Source: Janthinobacterium sp.
GTDB lineage: Bacteria > Pseudomonadota > Gammaproteobacteria > Burkholderiales > Chitinibacteraceae
Assembly (NCBI GenBank): GCA_025360045.1
Contig: JANYCY010000091.1
Location: 1 to 64,000 of the forward strand
Length of the DNA: 64,000 bases
Direction: 5' to 3'
Below are positions 36,466 to 46,512 of this stretch, piece after piece. The first letter of the stretch is position 1. Each line of letters starts with the position of its first letter. The translations under genes were made by a program, and so were the position numbers. Under the pieces are notes generated by a model. It was not told the DNA's origin. It saw nothing but the letters and a program-made list of their open reading frames with translations, and ran no database searches.

Positions 36466-37010
36466 TGGTGCATTTTAGGATTTGGTTCTTATTAAGTGTC
36501 TTGGCATAAATTATCAAACATTCTTAAATAATGCATTTTTCGCAGGGTGTGAAACGACGAAGTCGTTGCGCACCAAGGGCTAGCGCACAATAAAGGCGCT
36601 TTCACATCCTACAAAAATCACTTTTTTTTTGCATTTTAAAATACCTTATAACTTATGTTGAACTACTTAACTTCCCATTTTCGAAATGTCGCCATTCCCG
36701 CATGCTTTTGACTGGAGTCCAACGGCGCAAAAGGTCCCCGATAAAAAAACGCGGGGATGACGGTTTGTTATAAGTACTTAAGTAAAAGTTTTCGAGCAAG
36801 GCATCCTGACGAAGGCAGTATGAATAATACGGCGAGGAAGGATAACGAAGCTCGAAAACTTTTATTAGGGCACTTATCGATAAATTATTTCGAGCCATAT
36901 CCTTAGCTCTGTAGCTCTGTAGCTCTGTAGCTCTGTAGGTTGGGCATGTTTTATCTGCCCAACGAATGTCCGTGAATAAAAATGTTGGGCTGGTAAAGCT
37001 TTAGCCCAAC
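36466..37010. repeat. 545-base gap with nested repeat elements
   Basis: It contains a GGGTGTGAAACGACG-type palindrome (36543-36612), a CGTCATTCCCG element (36689-36763), then 14-bp perfect inverted arms AAAAGTTTTCGAGC (36784-36797) and GCTCGAAAACTTTT (36850-36863) 52 bases apart, an 8-bp tandem repeat (36905-36936) and a GTAGGTTGGGC palindrome (36937-37018). A minus-strand frame across 36653-36898 is repeat sequence and not a gene. Confidence 0.75.
36905..36936. repeat. 8-bp tandem repeat, four units
   Basis: AGCTCTGT repeated four times in perfect register, between the repeat elements and the small membrane protein gene downstream of lpxC. Length is a whole number of units, and slippage could change it; it is not in a coding frame. 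Confidence 0.9.
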
Positions 37011-37193
37011 CTACCCGACTAGCCGCTCTATCACCAGCCCCACAAAAAAGATCACCAGCAAACCTAGCGTTGAATACAGAATCCATTTGATCCGGCGTAG
37101 CCAGCTTGGGTCTTGGCTGCGCTGGTATTTGAAAGCGCAGTAGGCGATGCCTAGGACGGCGATGACAAATAGCAGGCGCAAGACGATAAACAT
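37011..37193 (-). CDS. small membrane protein following lpxC
   Basis: A 60-residue protein with two hydrophobic helices (about 3-20 and 37-57) separated by a basic, Trp-containing loop (SQDPSWLRRIKWIL). Its ATG shares one base with the lpxC stop (TAATG), so translation is coupled. Family not recognised; the tight link to lpxC suggests an envelope role. Confidence 0.65.
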   Translation of the reverse strand: MFIVLRLLFVIAVLGIAYCAFKYQRSQDPSWLRRIKWILYSTLGLLVIFFVGLVIERLVG

Positions 37194-38107
37194 TAGATTC
37201 CTAAGGCGGGGAGATCGTGGAATGAGCTGGGTACGTCTTCTCGATTCTCAAAGCTGACGATTTCATAAGAGGATTCGTCCGCAAGTAAGGCGCGTAGTAG
37301 TTTGTTATTCATGGCGTGGCCTGATTTATAGCCTTCGAAAGCGGCAATCAGCGGGCGGCCAAGGATGTATAAATCGCCGATCAGATCGAGCACTTTGTGG
37401 CGAACGAATTCGTCTTCAAAGCGTAAGCCGCCTTCATTCAGAATGCGGTATTCGTCAATCACAATAGCATTATCCATACTGCCGCCGCGGGCTAGGCCGT
37501 TCATGCGCAGGTATTCCACTTCATGGATAAAGCCAAAGGTGCGGGCGCGGGCGATTTCGCTGACGTAATTGGTGTTAGCAAAATCAAGCTTGATGGTTTG
37601 GGCCGATTTTTTGAACGCTGGGTGGGCGAAGTCGATGGTCAGCGCCACCTTATAGCCTTCATGTGGGAGTAGCTTGACCCACTTATCACCCTCAATCACT
37701 TCAATGGGTTTGAGCACGCGGACAAATTGCTTGGCCGCATGCTGATCCACAATGCCTGCGGATTGCAGTAGATAGATAAAAGGCGCAGCAGATCCATCCA
37801 TGATCGGCATTTCTGGGGCGTCGACTTCAATAATGACGTTGTCGATGCCTAGCCCCGCGAATGCTGACATGATGTGCTCAATCGTGCCGACACGTACGCC
37901 GTCTTTGACGAGCGTGGAGGAGAGCCGCGTGTCGTTGACAAGCGCTGGCGTCACTCTAAATGGCGTCGACTCGGGCAAATCGACGCGTTGAAAGACGATC
38001 CCGCTATTGATCGGGGCCGGTTTTAAGACGAGGGTAACGCGCTCGCCAGAGTGCAGGCCCACGCCCACGGCGCGGATAGTCGTTTTTAGAGTGCGTTGTT
38101 GGAACAT
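37193..38107 (-). CDS. lpxC: UDP-3-O-acyl-GlcNAc deacetylase
   Basis: A 304-residue zinc amidase catalysing the committed step of lipid A synthesis. Zinc ligands are recognisable in [13 protein letters not shown] and in [17 protein letters not shown], and [11 protein letters not shown] supplies the catalytic His; [10 protein letters not shown] is the N-terminal signature. ATG 38107 begins the conserved MFQQRTLK; a TTG upstream is less likely. It closes the dcw cluster after ftsZ, the usual proteobacterial order. Confidence 0.95.
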   Translation of the reverse strand: MFQQRTLKTTIRAVGVGLHSGERVTLVLKPAPINSGIVFQRVDLPESTPFRVTPALVNDTRLSSTLVKDGVRVGTIEHIMSAFAGLGIDNVIIEVDAPEMPIMDGSAAPFIYLLQSAGIVDQHAAKQFVRVLKPIEVIEGDKWVKLLPHEGYKVALTIDFAHPAFKKSAQTIKLDFANTNYVSEIARARTFGFIHEVEYLRMNGLARGGSMDNAIVIDEYRILNEGGLRFEDEFVRHKVLDLIGDLYILGRPLIAAFEGYKSGHAMNNKLLRALLADESSYEIVSFENREDVPSSFHDLPALGI

Positions 38108-38224
38108 GCTGGTCTCGTTAATCAACAGACCTCAATCTTACCAGCACCGGGTAGTGCGCTGGCTGTGATCTTTACAGTCTTGTCGAGGCTATGCCTTCAT
38201 CTCCATCTATTTGCAATCGAGCTT

Positions 38225-38260
38225 GTAAGGTGGGCACGATACGGCTGTGCTCACCTTACA
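38225..38260. repeat. GTAAGGTGGGCAC palindrome
   Basis: GTAAGGTGGGCAC and GTGCTCACCTTAC inverted around GATACGGCT, between ftsZ and lpxC. On the transcript it would form a hairpin within the operon; no T run follows. Confidence 0.85.
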
Positions 38261-38275
38261 GGATGCGACTCATGC

Positions 38276-39454
38276 TTAATCTGCCTGACGACGCAAGAAT
38301 GCAGGGATATCCATATCCACATTTGATGTCGCGCCGCGTGTTGCCGTAGCAACATCACCACCTGCACCGCGTGTGCTGCGAGCACTTGGGCGAAAGCCCG
38401 GTGGCAGATCGTATTCGCTCCAGTTTGGCTCGCCAGCAGAATGATGATCAGTGCCGGTTTTAAGTTGTGGAGTTTGCACGACGGATAGCTGTGGCTTGGT
38501 GGTGTTACCCATGCCGGTGGCGATAATGGTGACGCGGATTTGCTCACCCAAGCTTTCGTCATAAACCACACCGTGTTTAACCATGGCGTCGTCGCTGACA
38601 TGCGATTGGATAATTTCGCGTGCGCGGGTGATTTCGCTTTTCTTCAGGCTGGCACGGCTGGCGCTGATATTCAGCAACACGCCACGTGCACCCTTGAAGT
38701 TAATATTGTCTAGCAATGGGCAGCTGATCGCTTCTTCGGTGGCGCGAATCGCGCGATTTTCGCCAGCAGCGAAAGCCGAGCCCATCATCGCCATGCCTTT
38801 TTCTTGCATGACTGTTTTAACGTCAGCAAAGTCAACGTTAATCAAGCCTGGGTACTGAATGATTTCTACGATCGATGCCACGGCATTACGCAGTACATCG
38901 TCAGCAGCGCGGAAGGCTTCGTCAACGGTTACGTCTTCGCCCAGCACTTCTTCTAGCTTCTGGTTGGAAACAATAATTAGTGAATCCACATGGCGGGCCA
39001 GCTCGTCGATCCCCGCTTGTGCCACTTTCTGACGCGAGCCTTCATCAAGGCCGGGCTTGGTCACCACGCCTACGGTGAAGATGCCTTTTTCACGGGCAAT
39101 CTGTGCAATCACAGGGGACGCGCCTGTACCTGTACCACCACCCATACCGGCGGTAATAAACAACAGGTTTGCGCCGTTGATCAGCTCACCAATGCGTTCA
39201 CGATCGGCTTCAGCCGCTTCGCGAGCGACTTCAGGATCGCAACCTGCGCCAAAACCGGTGGTGCCTAACTGCACAACATCGGTGGCTTGGGATAATTTAA
39301 GCACCTGTGCATCGGTGTTGGCGGCAATAAATTGCACCCCACTCAATGCGTGCTCGATCATATTATTGATGGCATTGCAGCCTGCGCCGCCTACACCGAT
39401 CACTTTAATATTGACGTGATGTGCAACTTCTTGCACTTCGAAAGTTAAAGCCAT
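38276..39454 (-). CDS. ftsZ: cell division GTPase FtsZ
   Basis: A 392-residue tubulin homologue that forms the Z ring. The tubulin signature GGGTGTGASPVIA, the synergy loop NVDFADVKTVM and the C-terminal conserved peptide DIPAFLRRQAD that binds FtsA are all visible, the last after a Gly/Ala-rich linker (about 330-380). The ATG is preceded by AAGGAGAG. A 169-base spacer with repeats separates it from ftsA. Confidence 0.97.
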   Translation of the reverse strand: MALTFEVQEVAHHVNIKVIGVGGAGCNAINNMIEHALSGVQFIAANTDAQVLKLSQATDVVQLGTTGFGAGCDPEVAREAAEADRERIGELINGANLLFITAGMGGGTGTGASPVIAQIAREKGIFTVGVVTKPGLDEGSRQKVAQAGIDELARHVDSLIIVSNQKLEEVLGEDVTVDEAFRAADDVLRNAVASIVEIIQYPGLINVDFADVKTVMQEKGMAMMGSAFAAGENRAIRATEEAISCPLLDNINFKGARGVLLNISASRASLKKSEITRAREIIQSHVSDDAMVKHGVVYDESLGEQIRVTIIATGMGNTTKPQLSVVQTPQLKTGTDHHSAGEPNWSEYDLPPGFRPSARSTRGAGGDVATATRGATSNVDMDIPAFLRRQAD

Positions 39455-39509
39455 GTTGCTCTCCTTGCATTGCCCGATTTAAGCCACTTATTACGAATCA
39501 ACCACAAAA

Positions 39510-39650
39510 ATTAATCCGTTTTTGAAACAAGCGGCTGATACTTACCCGAAAGATCAGAATGTGTTCTGAAACAAAAGTGTTATAAGAGCCCGAAAGATCC
39601 CCTAAGCCCTTATTTTTACAGAATTAAAATGTGTTCTGAAACCAAGACTT
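39510..39650 (-). repeat. duplicated ftsA 3' end in the ftsA/ftsZ spacer
   Basis: The plus-strand string AATGTGTTCTGAAAC, which is the reverse complement of the ftsA end, occurs at the true end (39629-39643) and again at 39559-39573, offset 70. CCCGAAAGATC also recurs (39545 and 39589). A third, weaker copy (TTAATCCGTTTTTGAAACAAG) is at 39511-39531. The spacer thus seems built from tandem copies of the ftsA tail. Confidence 0.7.
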
Positions 39651-40856
39651 CATACGACCAAAAACATCCCCCATGGAGCCTTCTTTGCCCCGATGGACGG
39701 GGTTCTTGAGTAGCTGTTCACGCGCGATCAATAGCAAACCCACCGCGGTGGAATAACGTGGGTTTTTCACCACTTCGGCTAGGCCGCCAACATACTTTGG
39801 CGTGCCCATCCGCAGTGGCATATGGAAAATCTCTTCACCTAGCTCCACCATGCCAGGCATCATGGCAGCCCCTCCGGTAATGACGATGCCGCTGGATAGG
39901 CGGCCTTCAAAACCAGATCGACGAAGTTCTTGTTGAACTAAGGCGTACAGCTCTTCAATTCGTGGCTCAATCACTTCGGCCAAGGTATGACGGCTCATTT
40001 GCCGAGCACCGCGCTCACCCACGCCCGGTACTTCTATCATTTGCGCTGGATCACTCATATGGCGTAGTGCTACGCCATATTGCAATTTGATCGTTTCTGC
40101 TTCGGAAGTTGGGGTCCGTAGCGCCATGGCGATATCGTTGGTGACTTGGTCGCCAGCAATTGGAATCACTGCGGTATGGCGGATTGCGCCGCCAATAAAG
40201 ATCGCCAAATCGGTGGTGCCGCCGCCAATATCAACGAGGCAAACGCCAAGATCTTTTTCGTCTTCGGTAAGAACTGAATAAGCTGAAGCCAGTGGCTGTA
40301 ATACCACTTCTTCAATTTCTAAGCCGCAGCGCCGCACACACTTAGTAATATTTTGCACCGCACTGACTGCACCGCTGACGATATGCACGTTTACATGTAA
40401 GCGCACACCCGACATGCCTAAAGGCTCTTTCACGCCTTCTTGGCCATCGATCATGTATTCCTGCGCCAAGATATGCAGCACTTGATGATCGGTGGGGATA
40501 TTGACCGCGCTGGCCGTTTCAATCACGCGATCTACATCGGCGGAGGTGACTTCCTTATCTTTGATCGCCACCATGCCATCCGAGTTAATACTCTTGATAT
40601 GGCTGCCCGCGATGCCGGTAATGACTTCGCGAATTTTGCAATCGGCCATCAGCTCAGCTTCACCTAACGCTGATTGGATGGCTGCAACGGTTTTTTCAAT
40701 GTCGACAACCACGCCACGTTTCAAACCACGCGACGCAGCTGAGCCAAGGCCAACTACATTGAGTGCGCCGTCTTCCTTGATCTCGGCAACCACGGCCACC
40801 ACTTTGGAGGTGCCTATGTCTAGCCCGACGATGAGGTTTTTGCTATCCCTGGTCAT
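39624..40856 (-). CDS. ftsA: cell division protein FtsA
   Basis: A 410-residue actin-like ATPase that tethers FtsZ to the membrane and recruits later division proteins. Phosphate-binding motifs LIVGLDIGTSKVVAVVAE and CLVDIGGGTTDLAIF, adenosine motif VITGGAAMMPG, and the C-terminal amphipathic membrane-targeting helix FGRMKSWFQNTF are present. ATG 40856 follows AAAGG at seven bases. Confidence 0.96.
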   Translation of the reverse strand: MTRDSKNLIVGLDIGTSKVVAVVAEIKEDGALNVVGLGSAASRGLKRGVVVDIEKTVAAIQSALGEAELMADCKIREVITGIAGSHIKSINSDGMVAIKDKEVTSADVDRVIETASAVNIPTDHQVLHILAQEYMIDGQEGVKEPLGMSGVRLHVNVHIVSGAVSAVQNITKCVRRCGLEIEEVVLQPLASAYSVLTEDEKDLGVCLVDIGGGTTDLAIFIGGAIRHTAVIPIAGDQVTNDIAMALRTPTSEAETIKLQYGVALRHMSDPAQMIEVPGVGERGARQMSRHTLAEVIEPRIEELYALVQQELRRSGFEGRLSSGIVITGGAAMMPGMVELGEEIFHMPLRMGTPKYVGGLAEVVKNPRYSTAVGLLLIAREQLLKNPVHRGKEGSMGDVFGRMKSWFQNTF

Positions 40857-40908
40857 CTGACAACCTTTATACAATTCATCACTACAAACTTAAAAAACGA
40901 CATGTATT

Positions 40909-40981
40909 ACTCATGACGCTGAATGTTTACTACTTACTGGCGGGCTGCACCCGCCCTACGAACTCATGCTGCTGAATGTTT
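40909..40981 (-). repeat. duplicated ftsQ 3' end in the ftsQ/ftsA spacer
   Basis: ACTCATGCTGCTGAATGTTT (40962-40981, end of ftsQ) and ACTCATGACGCTGAATGTTT (40909-40928) match at 18 of 20 bases, offset 53. A GGCGGGCTGCACCCGCC hairpin (40938-40960) lies between. In the copy the frame would end AHSAS-like and TGA again. Confidence 0.75.
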
Positions 40982-41752
40982 GGGTGCAGCTACTGCGGGT
41001 GGTGTTGCTGGCTTTGCCGCAGGTTTATTCATTGGTTTGCTGCTATCTGCAGGCTTGAAATCCGGTAAGCGGACGGCAAAGCCATTGGGATAACGTAAAT
41101 CTACATATTCAAAAGGTTGTTTCAGTAGGGCGAGTGAGTTTGGGTACGCGGTTACAAAACGCGCGGTCCTTGCTACTGGCTCGTCCCTGCCTACTTCAAT
41201 GGTGAGCTGGTGATCTAATTCAAATCGCCAAGCTCGTCGTTCTGACAGCCAAACATGGGTGGCTTTTTTACCCAATGGCTGCAGTGTTTTGTGTAGCTCT
41301 ACAAAACCATCAATCATGACTTTCTCAGTGCCTTCTGGCCCTTCTAAAATCGGTAATTGATCATTTGAAGCGGCATCAAAACGCTCGCCATAACTATTTA
41401 ACAGCGCCACCGAGCCCCAACGGGCCATGGCTTTGTGCTCCTCAACTGTCACTTCAACACGATCTGGCCAGTGCCTGCGTACGGTGACTTGTCTTACCCA
41501 CGGTAGCTTTTCAAAAGCTTGCCGCGTTTTATCTAAATCAAGGGTAAAAAACGTCCCTTTTAGTTCGTGTTTAATCACGTATTGCAATTGCTCGCGGGTG
41601 ACATGAACTAATTCACCATCTACTTTGATTCGCTTAATTGGAAATAAAGGCGAATGCACCGTTAAAAAAAGTAAGGCATAAAACAATAACAGCAGCGCTA
41701 AAGCCGTAAGTAGGTTCGCAAACCACATTAAAAGCTGAGGCTTATCCCACAT
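40964..41752 (-). CDS. ftsQ: cell division protein FtsQ
   Basis: A 262-residue bitopic protein of the FtsQLB complex. A short cytoplasmic N-terminus, one membrane helix (about 9-32), a POTRA domain (about 37-105; FPIKRIKVDGE start) and the beta domain follow, then a Pro/Ala/Lys-rich tail of about 25 residues with no counterpart in the core family. Order ddl-ftsQ-ftsA is canonical. Confidence 0.93.
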   Translation of the reverse strand: MWDKPQLLMWFANLLTALALLLLFYALLFLTVHSPLFPIKRIKVDGELVHVTREQLQYVIKHELKGTFFTLDLDKTRQAFEKLPWVRQVTVRRHWPDRVEVTVEEHKAMARWGSVALLNSYGERFDAASNDQLPILEGPEGTEKVMIDGFVELHKTLQPLGKKATHVWLSERRAWRFELDHQLTIEVGRDEPVARTARFVTAYPNSLALLKQPFEYVDLRYPNGFAVRLPDFKPADSSKPMNKPAAKPATPPAVAAPKHSAA

Positions 41753-41784
41753 GGGTTTTCCTCTCGGCTATTGCCTGCGCAGCC

Positions 41785-41809
41785 ATCCATTGCAAGCTGT
41801 GCAATGGAT
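41785..41809. other. hairpin in the ddl/ftsQ spacer
   Basis: ATCCATTGCA and TGCAATGGAT form a perfect 10-bp stem with a 5-base loop. There is no T run on either strand, so it is an mRNA hairpin rather than a terminator. It lies about 35 bases upstream of the ftsQ start. Confidence 0.6.
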
Positions 41810-41845
41810 AAAACGGGCTGAGGCGTTTTAATGATTTCAACGTCT

Positions 41846-42754
41846 TTATTCCAGCGTGCTTGCTAATACTTTTAATACCAAGTCTTCATAACTTAGGCCC
41901 GCTTCACGCGCTGCCATTGGAAATAGACTATGTGTCGTCATTCCTGGCGCGGTATTGGCTTCTAATAAATAAGGATTACCCGCTTCATCCATTAAAAAAT
42001 CGATACGTGCCCAGCCTCGGCCGCCAAGTGCCCAAAAGGCTTGTTTGACGTAGCCAGCAATTTGCTCATTGAGTTGTGCAGACAAACCTGCAGGACAACG
42101 GTAAACCGTGTCATCGCGGATATATTTGGCTTCATAATCGTAGAATTCTGTAGCAGGCTCGATCTTTACAAATGACAGCACTTGGTCGCCAAGTACAGCT
42201 GCGGTGTATTCTCCCCCACCAATGAACTGTTCGGCAATCACAATCTTGTCGTATTTGTAAGCTTCTGTAAACGCAGCGGCAAGATCCCCGGCATTTTTTA
42301 CTTTACTCACGCCAATGCTCGATCCTTCGCAAGCGGGCTTTACAAATAGCGGCAAGCCTAGCTTGCGCTCAACAGCCGCAAAATCGCTTTCTGGGGTGAG
42401 AATTTCAAAGGCTGGAATCGGTAGATTAAGGGCTTGCCAAATGAGCTTGCTGCGCAGCTTATCCATGCCGAGCGCCGAGGCCAATACACCACAACCCGTG
42501 TAAGGGATGCCCATCACTTCAAGCGCGCCTTGCAAAGTGCCATCTTCACCAAATGGGCCGTGCAAGATCAGAAAAGCACGATCAAAACCTTCAGTTTTTA
42601 ATGCTTCAAGTGGCTTGTTTGCTGGATCAAAAGCATGCGCATCCACGCCACGCGCTTGCAGGGCTTCCAAAACACCTTTGCCGCTCATTAATGACACTTC
42701 ACGCTCTGCCGAAGTACCACCCATCACGACCGCTACTTTTCCGTATTTATTCAT
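41846..42754 (-). CDS. ddl: D-alanine-D-alanine ligase
   Basis: A 302-residue ATP-grasp ligase making D-Ala-D-Ala for peptidoglycan. Motifs: [14 protein letters not shown] at the N-terminus, [22 protein letters not shown] and [18 protein letters not shown] 42754 begins the conserved protein; the longer frame enters a repeat. It is the DdlB of the dcw cluster. murB, which precedes ddl in enterics, is absent. Confidence 0.95.
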   Translation of the reverse strand: MNKYGKVAVVMGGTSAEREVSLMSGKGVLEALQARGVDAHAFDPANKPLEALKTEGFDRAFLILHGPFGEDGTLQGALEVMGIPYTGCGVLASALGMDKLRSKLIWQALNLPIPAFEILTPESDFAAVERKLGLPLFVKPACEGSSIGVSKVKNAGDLAAAFTEAYKYDKIVIAEQFIGGGEYTAAVLGDQVLSFVKIEPATEFYDYEAKYIRDDTVYRCPAGLSAQLNEQIAGYVKQAFWALGGRGWARIDFLMDEAGNPYLLEANTAPGMTTHSLFPMAAREAGLSYEDLVLKVLASTLE

Positions 42755-42785
42755 TTTTGCATGCTCAATCAAGCTGTTATTTCCG

Positions 42786-42814
42786 CGTGGGCACAAAACC
42801 GTGCCCACTCTACA
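42786..42814. repeat. GTGGGCAC palindrome between murC and ddl
   Basis: CGTGGGCACAAAACCGTGCCCACTCTACAT, a GTGGGCAC/GTGCCCAC hairpin of the GTAGGGTGGGCAC family, lies in the 106-base murC/ddl spacer of the operon, next to short ATCAGCGATCAGG-like repeats of the murC end. Confidence 0.8.
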
Positions 42815-42860
42815 TATGACCCCTGATCTTTTTATCCGGGCTTGGGCTCGCTGATCCCTG

Positions 42861-44255
42861 TTACCTGATCGCTGATACCTTTAGCGGAACACCGCCTATC
42901 GTGCCTGCGCCCATGGTGATAATCACATCGCCTTCTTTGGCCGCAGCCATGATGGCGGCAGGCATATCATTGATATCTGCTACAAATTGCGGCTCTACCT
43001 TGCCCACTACGCGCACGGCGCGGGCTAGGCTGCGGCTATCTGCGGCCACAATTGGCGCTTCGCCGGCAGCATAAACTTCGCCAAGCAATAGGCCATCAAC
43101 CGTGGATAAAACTTGTACAAAATCTTCAAAGCAATCGCGGGTGCGGCTGTAGCGGTGCGGCTGGAAAGCCAGTACTAGGCGGCGGCCAGGAAATGCGCCA
43201 CGCGCAGCGGCAATGGTGGCGGCCATTTCAACAGGGTGGTGGCCGTAATCGTCCACCAGCGTAAAGCTGCCGCCTGTTTCAAGTGCAATTTCGCCATAGC
43301 GCTGGAAGCGTCGGCCAACGCCTTGGAAGCCCGCCAGCGCGGATTGAATGGCGGCTTCATCTGCGCCAATTTCAATCCCCACAGCAATCGCGGCGAGTGC
43401 ATTGAGCACATTGTGCATGCCGGGCATATTCAGCGTGATGGCGAGGCGGCGTGATTCGCCGTTTTCCCAAACTGCATCAAATTGCATACGCCCATCGAGC
43501 GCTACGATATTTTCAGCGCGCAGCATGGCATCCGCGCTGACACCATAGCTGGTGATTGGGCTGGTGACCTGCGGCAAAATCTCGCGGACATAGGGGTCAT
43601 CAATGCATAACACGGCACGGCCATAGAAGGGCAGATGTTGCAAGAAGGTAATAAACGCCTTCTTTAAATTATTAAAGTCATGGCCATAGGTATCCATATG
43701 GTCTTGATCGATATTGGTCACCACCGAAATCACCGGTGTGAGCAGCAGGAATGACGCATCGCTTTCATCGGCTTCGGCCACTAAAAAGTCGCCATGGCCC
43801 AAGCGTGCATTGCTGCCTGCGGCGTGTAATTTGCCGCCAATCACAAAAGTAGGATCAAGCCCTGCGGCTTCTAAAATTGAAGCGGTCAGGCTGGTGGTGG
43901 TGGTCTTGCCGTGCGTGCCTGCAATGGCGATGCCTTGCTTTAAGCGCATCAGCTCGGCCAACATTTGCGCTCGTGGCACCACCGGAATCTTGCGGCTACG
44001 TGCTTCGATCACCTCGGGGTTATCGTCTTTTACCGCGCTAGAAATCACCACCACGTCTGCATTGGCGACATATTCGGCGGCGTGGCCCAAGTGCACATGC
44101 GCGCCCGCGGCAGCTAGGCGCTGCGCGCTGGCGTTATGGCCCAAGTCTGAGCCGCTGATCTCAAAACCGAGGTTGAGCAAGACTTCAGCGATGCCGCTCA
44201 TGCCGACGCCGCCGATGCCTACAAAATGGATACGTTTAACTTTGTGTTTCATCAT
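42861..44255 (-). CDS. murC: UDP-N-acetylmuramate-L-alanine ligase
   Basis: A 464-residue Mur ligase adding L-Ala to UDP-MurNAc. N-terminal UDP-binding motif [18 protein letters not shown] loop [11 protein letters not shown], and C-terminal domain [10 protein letters not shown] and HRYSRTRD are diagnostic. It starts five bases after murG. Two adjacent ATG codons (44255, 44252) are possible starts. Confidence 0.96.
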   Translation of the reverse strand: MMKHKVKRIHFVGIGGVGMSGIAEVLLNLGFEISGSDLGHNASAQRLAAAGAHVHLGHAAEYVANADVVVISSAVKDDNPEVIEARSRKIPVVPRAQMLAELMRLKQGIAIAGTHGKTTTTSLTASILEAAGLDPTFVIGGKLHAAGSNARLGHGDFLVAEADESDASFLLLTPVISVVTNIDQDHMDTYGHDFNNLKKAFITFLQHLPFYGRAVLCIDDPYVREILPQVTSPITSYGVSADAMLRAENIVALDGRMQFDAVWENGESRRLAITLNMPGMHNVLNALAAIAVGIEIGADEAAIQSALAGFQGVGRRFQRYGEIALETGGSFTLVDDYGHHPVEMAATIAAARGAFPGRRLVLAFQPHRYSRTRDCFEDFVQVLSTVDGLLLGEVYAAGEAPIVAADSRSLARAVRVVGKVEPQFVADINDMPAAIMAAAKEGDVIITMGAGTIGGVPLKVSAIR

Positions 44256-44260
44256 CGTTT

Positions 44261-45328
44261 CTACTTGGCTAATTCTTCAATCACCGATACCACGCGCATC
44301 GTGGCATCCGGTTTTGCCAAACCGCGGGCTAGCGTGGCGATAGCCAAACATTGCTCACGGTTGGTTTGGGTCAGTAATTGGGCAAACGCAGCGGCGCTAA
44401 ATTCTTTTTGTGGCAATAAGAGGCCCGCTCCGTTTTCGCTTAAATAGCGGGCATTGCCGGTTTGGTGATCGTCTACTGCATGCGGGAAAGGCACGAGTAC
44501 TGCTGCCGCTCCTACGCAAGCCAGCTCGGCCACGGTCAGTGCGCCAGCGCGGCATAAAATAAGATCAGCGTTGGCGTAGGCCTCTGCCATATCGCTGATA
44601 AAGGCCACGCAATCTGCTCTAACTCCCGCTGCGGCATAATTGGCGCGCAAGGCGTCGATATGCTTCTCGCCTGCCTGATGAATCACTGCCGGGCGTTGAT
44701 CTGCAGGCATTAAGGCCAGCGCCTTAGGGACTTCCTCGTTAAAGACCTGAGCGCCTAAGCTGCCGCCAACCACCAGTAGTTTAAGTGGCCCAGTGCGCCC
44801 AACAAAGCGTGCTTCAGGCAGAGCTAGGTCTTGTATTTCGGCCCTGACAGGGTTGCCAATGCAGCCTTCTTTGTTTGGAAATGCACTTGGGAAAGCAAAC
44901 AACACGCGGTTGGCAATTTTGGATAGCGTTTTATTAGTCAGCCCCGCCACCGAGTTTTGCTCGTGTATCACCAAAGGCAGCCACAACATGCGCATTGCTA
45001 CGCCGCCGGGGAATCCTGTAAAGCCGCCAAAGCCAATCGCCACATCGGGCCTATGCTCAAAAATCACTTTGAACGCGCCGCAGAGTGCTTTGAGCTGCAC
45101 CACCGGTTGGCTGAGCTTTTTCAGCAGCCCCTTGCCACGCACGCCATCAATTTTGAGCGTGACCAGATCAATGCCATGTTCAGGCACGATGCGTGTTTCC
45201 ATGCGCCCAGCCGCACCCAGCCAGATAATCTTCCAGCCGCGTGCTTTTAGCTCATTAGCTACCGCTAGCGCAGGGAAAATATGCCCGCCAGTGCCGCCAG
45301 CCATCACGAGCAGGGTACGTTTACTCAT
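44261..45328 (-). CDS. murG: lipid II synthase MurG
   Basis: A 355-residue GT-B glycosyltransferase adding GlcNAc to lipid I. N-terminal glycine-rich loop [24 protein letters not shown] and the C-terminal UDP-GlcNAc site [11 protein letters not shown] with [10 protein letters not shown] are clear. Its ATG overlaps the ftsW stop by four bases. Confidence 0.96.
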   Translation of the reverse strand: MSKRTLLVMAGGTGGHIFPALAVANELKARGWKIIWLGAAGRMETRIVPEHGIDLVTLKIDGVRGKGLLKKLSQPVVQLKALCGAFKVIFEHRPDVAIGFGGFTGFPGGVAMRMLWLPLVIHEQNSVAGLTNKTLSKIANRVLFAFPSAFPNKEGCIGNPVRAEIQDLALPEARFVGRTGPLKLLVVGGSLGAQVFNEEVPKALALMPADQRPAVIHQAGEKHIDALRANYAAAGVRADCVAFISDMAEAYANADLILCRAGALTVAELACVGAAAVLVPFPHAVDDHQTGNARYLSENGAGLLLPQKEFSAAAFAQLLTQTNREQCLAIATLARGLAKPDATMRVVSVIEELAK

Positions 45329-46512
45329 GTTCGGTACCCCCTGATCATTTGGCGATTTTCATAATCAATCCGCATTAACACGCCTAAAGCAATCAAATTG
45401 GCCACAATGCCCGAGCCGCCAAAAGACAATAACGGCAAGGTCAAACCCTTAGTGGGCATCAGGCCCATATTCACGCCAATATTGATAAACGATTGCACAC
45501 CCATCCAAATGCCAACGCCTTGTGCGGCTAAAGCTTGCCAGTGGCGCTCTAGCTTGGCGGCTTGCACGCCGATCATAAAGGCGCGAAAAATCAAAAATAC
45601 AAATAGCAAAATCACCGTGGCAACGCCAAAAAAGCCAAACTCTTCAGCAATAATCGCCATCAAAAAATCGGTATGCGCTTCGGGCAGGTAGGAGAGTTTT
45701 TCCACACTGGCACCAAGGCCCACGCCACTCCATTCGCCTCGGCCAAAAGCAATCAGTGAGTGACTCAGCTGATAGCCCTTGCCGTACGGGTCTTTCCACG
45801 GATCTAAAAACCCTAAAACGCGTTGCATACGGTAAGGCGAGCTGACCACAAGGCCAACGAAGGCCACGCCTAAAAAGATAAACAGCCCTGCAAATAGCTT
45901 CCAGTTAAAGCCACCTAAAAACAGTGCGCCCATGGCAATGGCAGTAATGACGGTTAAGGCACCAAAGTCAGGCTCGAGCAATAAAAGCGCTCCGACCACC
46001 ACCATGACCATAAACATCGGAAACAGCACTTTGGTCACGCTTTGCATAAACGTGCCGGTCATGCTGACGGCTTTGCGCACGGTGTAGTCCGCCGCATAAA
46101 GTACGACAAACAGCTTCATTAGCTCGGATGGCTGCAAGTTAATCACCACGAGCGACAGCCAGCGGCGGCTACCGTTTACTTCACGCCCCACGCCAGGAAT
46201 CAATACCATCAGCAGCAAAATCATGCCGATTAAAAACAAGGTGGACGAATACTGCTGCCATGTTTTGGTGGAGATTGAAAACGCAATAAATGCTCCTGCA
46301 ATCCCAACGACTAAGAAAATCACATGGCGAATCAGAAAGTAGTTAGAGCGAAACCCCGTGTCTTTATCCACCTCGGCCATCGCAATGGACGAGGAGTACA
46401 CCATCACCAAGCCAATCGTCAGCAATAGGGTAATGCACCAGAACAAGGCCTGATCATAGGCGGCCATATTAGGTCGCAGCTTCTTGATCGCTTGAGAGAA
46501 TAACTGGCGCAT
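45325..46512 (-). CDS. ftsW: peptidoglycan glycosyltransferase FtsW
   Basis: A 395-residue SEDS protein with ten membrane helices that polymerises septal glycan with FtsI. SEDS motifs [18 protein letters not shown] and YPLPGLTLPL-like [14 protein letters not shown] are visible. The ATG at 46512 overlaps the stop of a 31-codon mini-ORF (TGATG) that lies between it and murD. Its ribosome site GGGGG lies in a duplicated copy of the murD tail. Confidence 0.95.
   Translation of the reverse strand: MRQLFSQAIKKLRPNMAAYDQALFWCITLLLTIGLVMVYSSSIAMAEVDKDTGFRSNYFLIRHVIFLVVGIAGAFIAFSISTKTWQQYSSTLFLIGMILLLMVLIPGVGREVNGSRRWLSLVVINLQPSELMKLFVVLYAADYTVRKAVSMTGTFMQSVTKVLFPMFMVMVVVGALLLLEPDFGALTVITAIAMGALFLGGFNWKLFAGLFIFLGVAFVGLVVSSPYRMQRVLGFLDPWKDPYGKGYQLSHSLIAFGRGEWSGVGLGASVEKLSYLPEAHTDFLMAIIAEEFGFFGVATVILLFVFLIFRAFMIGVQAAKLERHWQALAAQGVGIWMGVQSFINIGVNMGLMPTKGLTLPLLSFGGSGIVANLIALGVLMRIDYENRQMIRGYRT

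Noticed and set aside
36653-36898. 81-codon minus-strand frame
   Set aside because: It is read through the composite repeat element at 36689-36863 and has no ribosome site.
42841-42880. Short repeats of ATCAGCGATCAGG at the murC end as another junction duplication
   Set aside because: The match is only about 12 bases with a 21-base offset, too short to separate from chance.
44255-44261. Missing murB between murC and ddl as a deletion
   Set aside because: murB is commonly outside the dcw cluster in betaproteobacteria, so its absence is not notable here.
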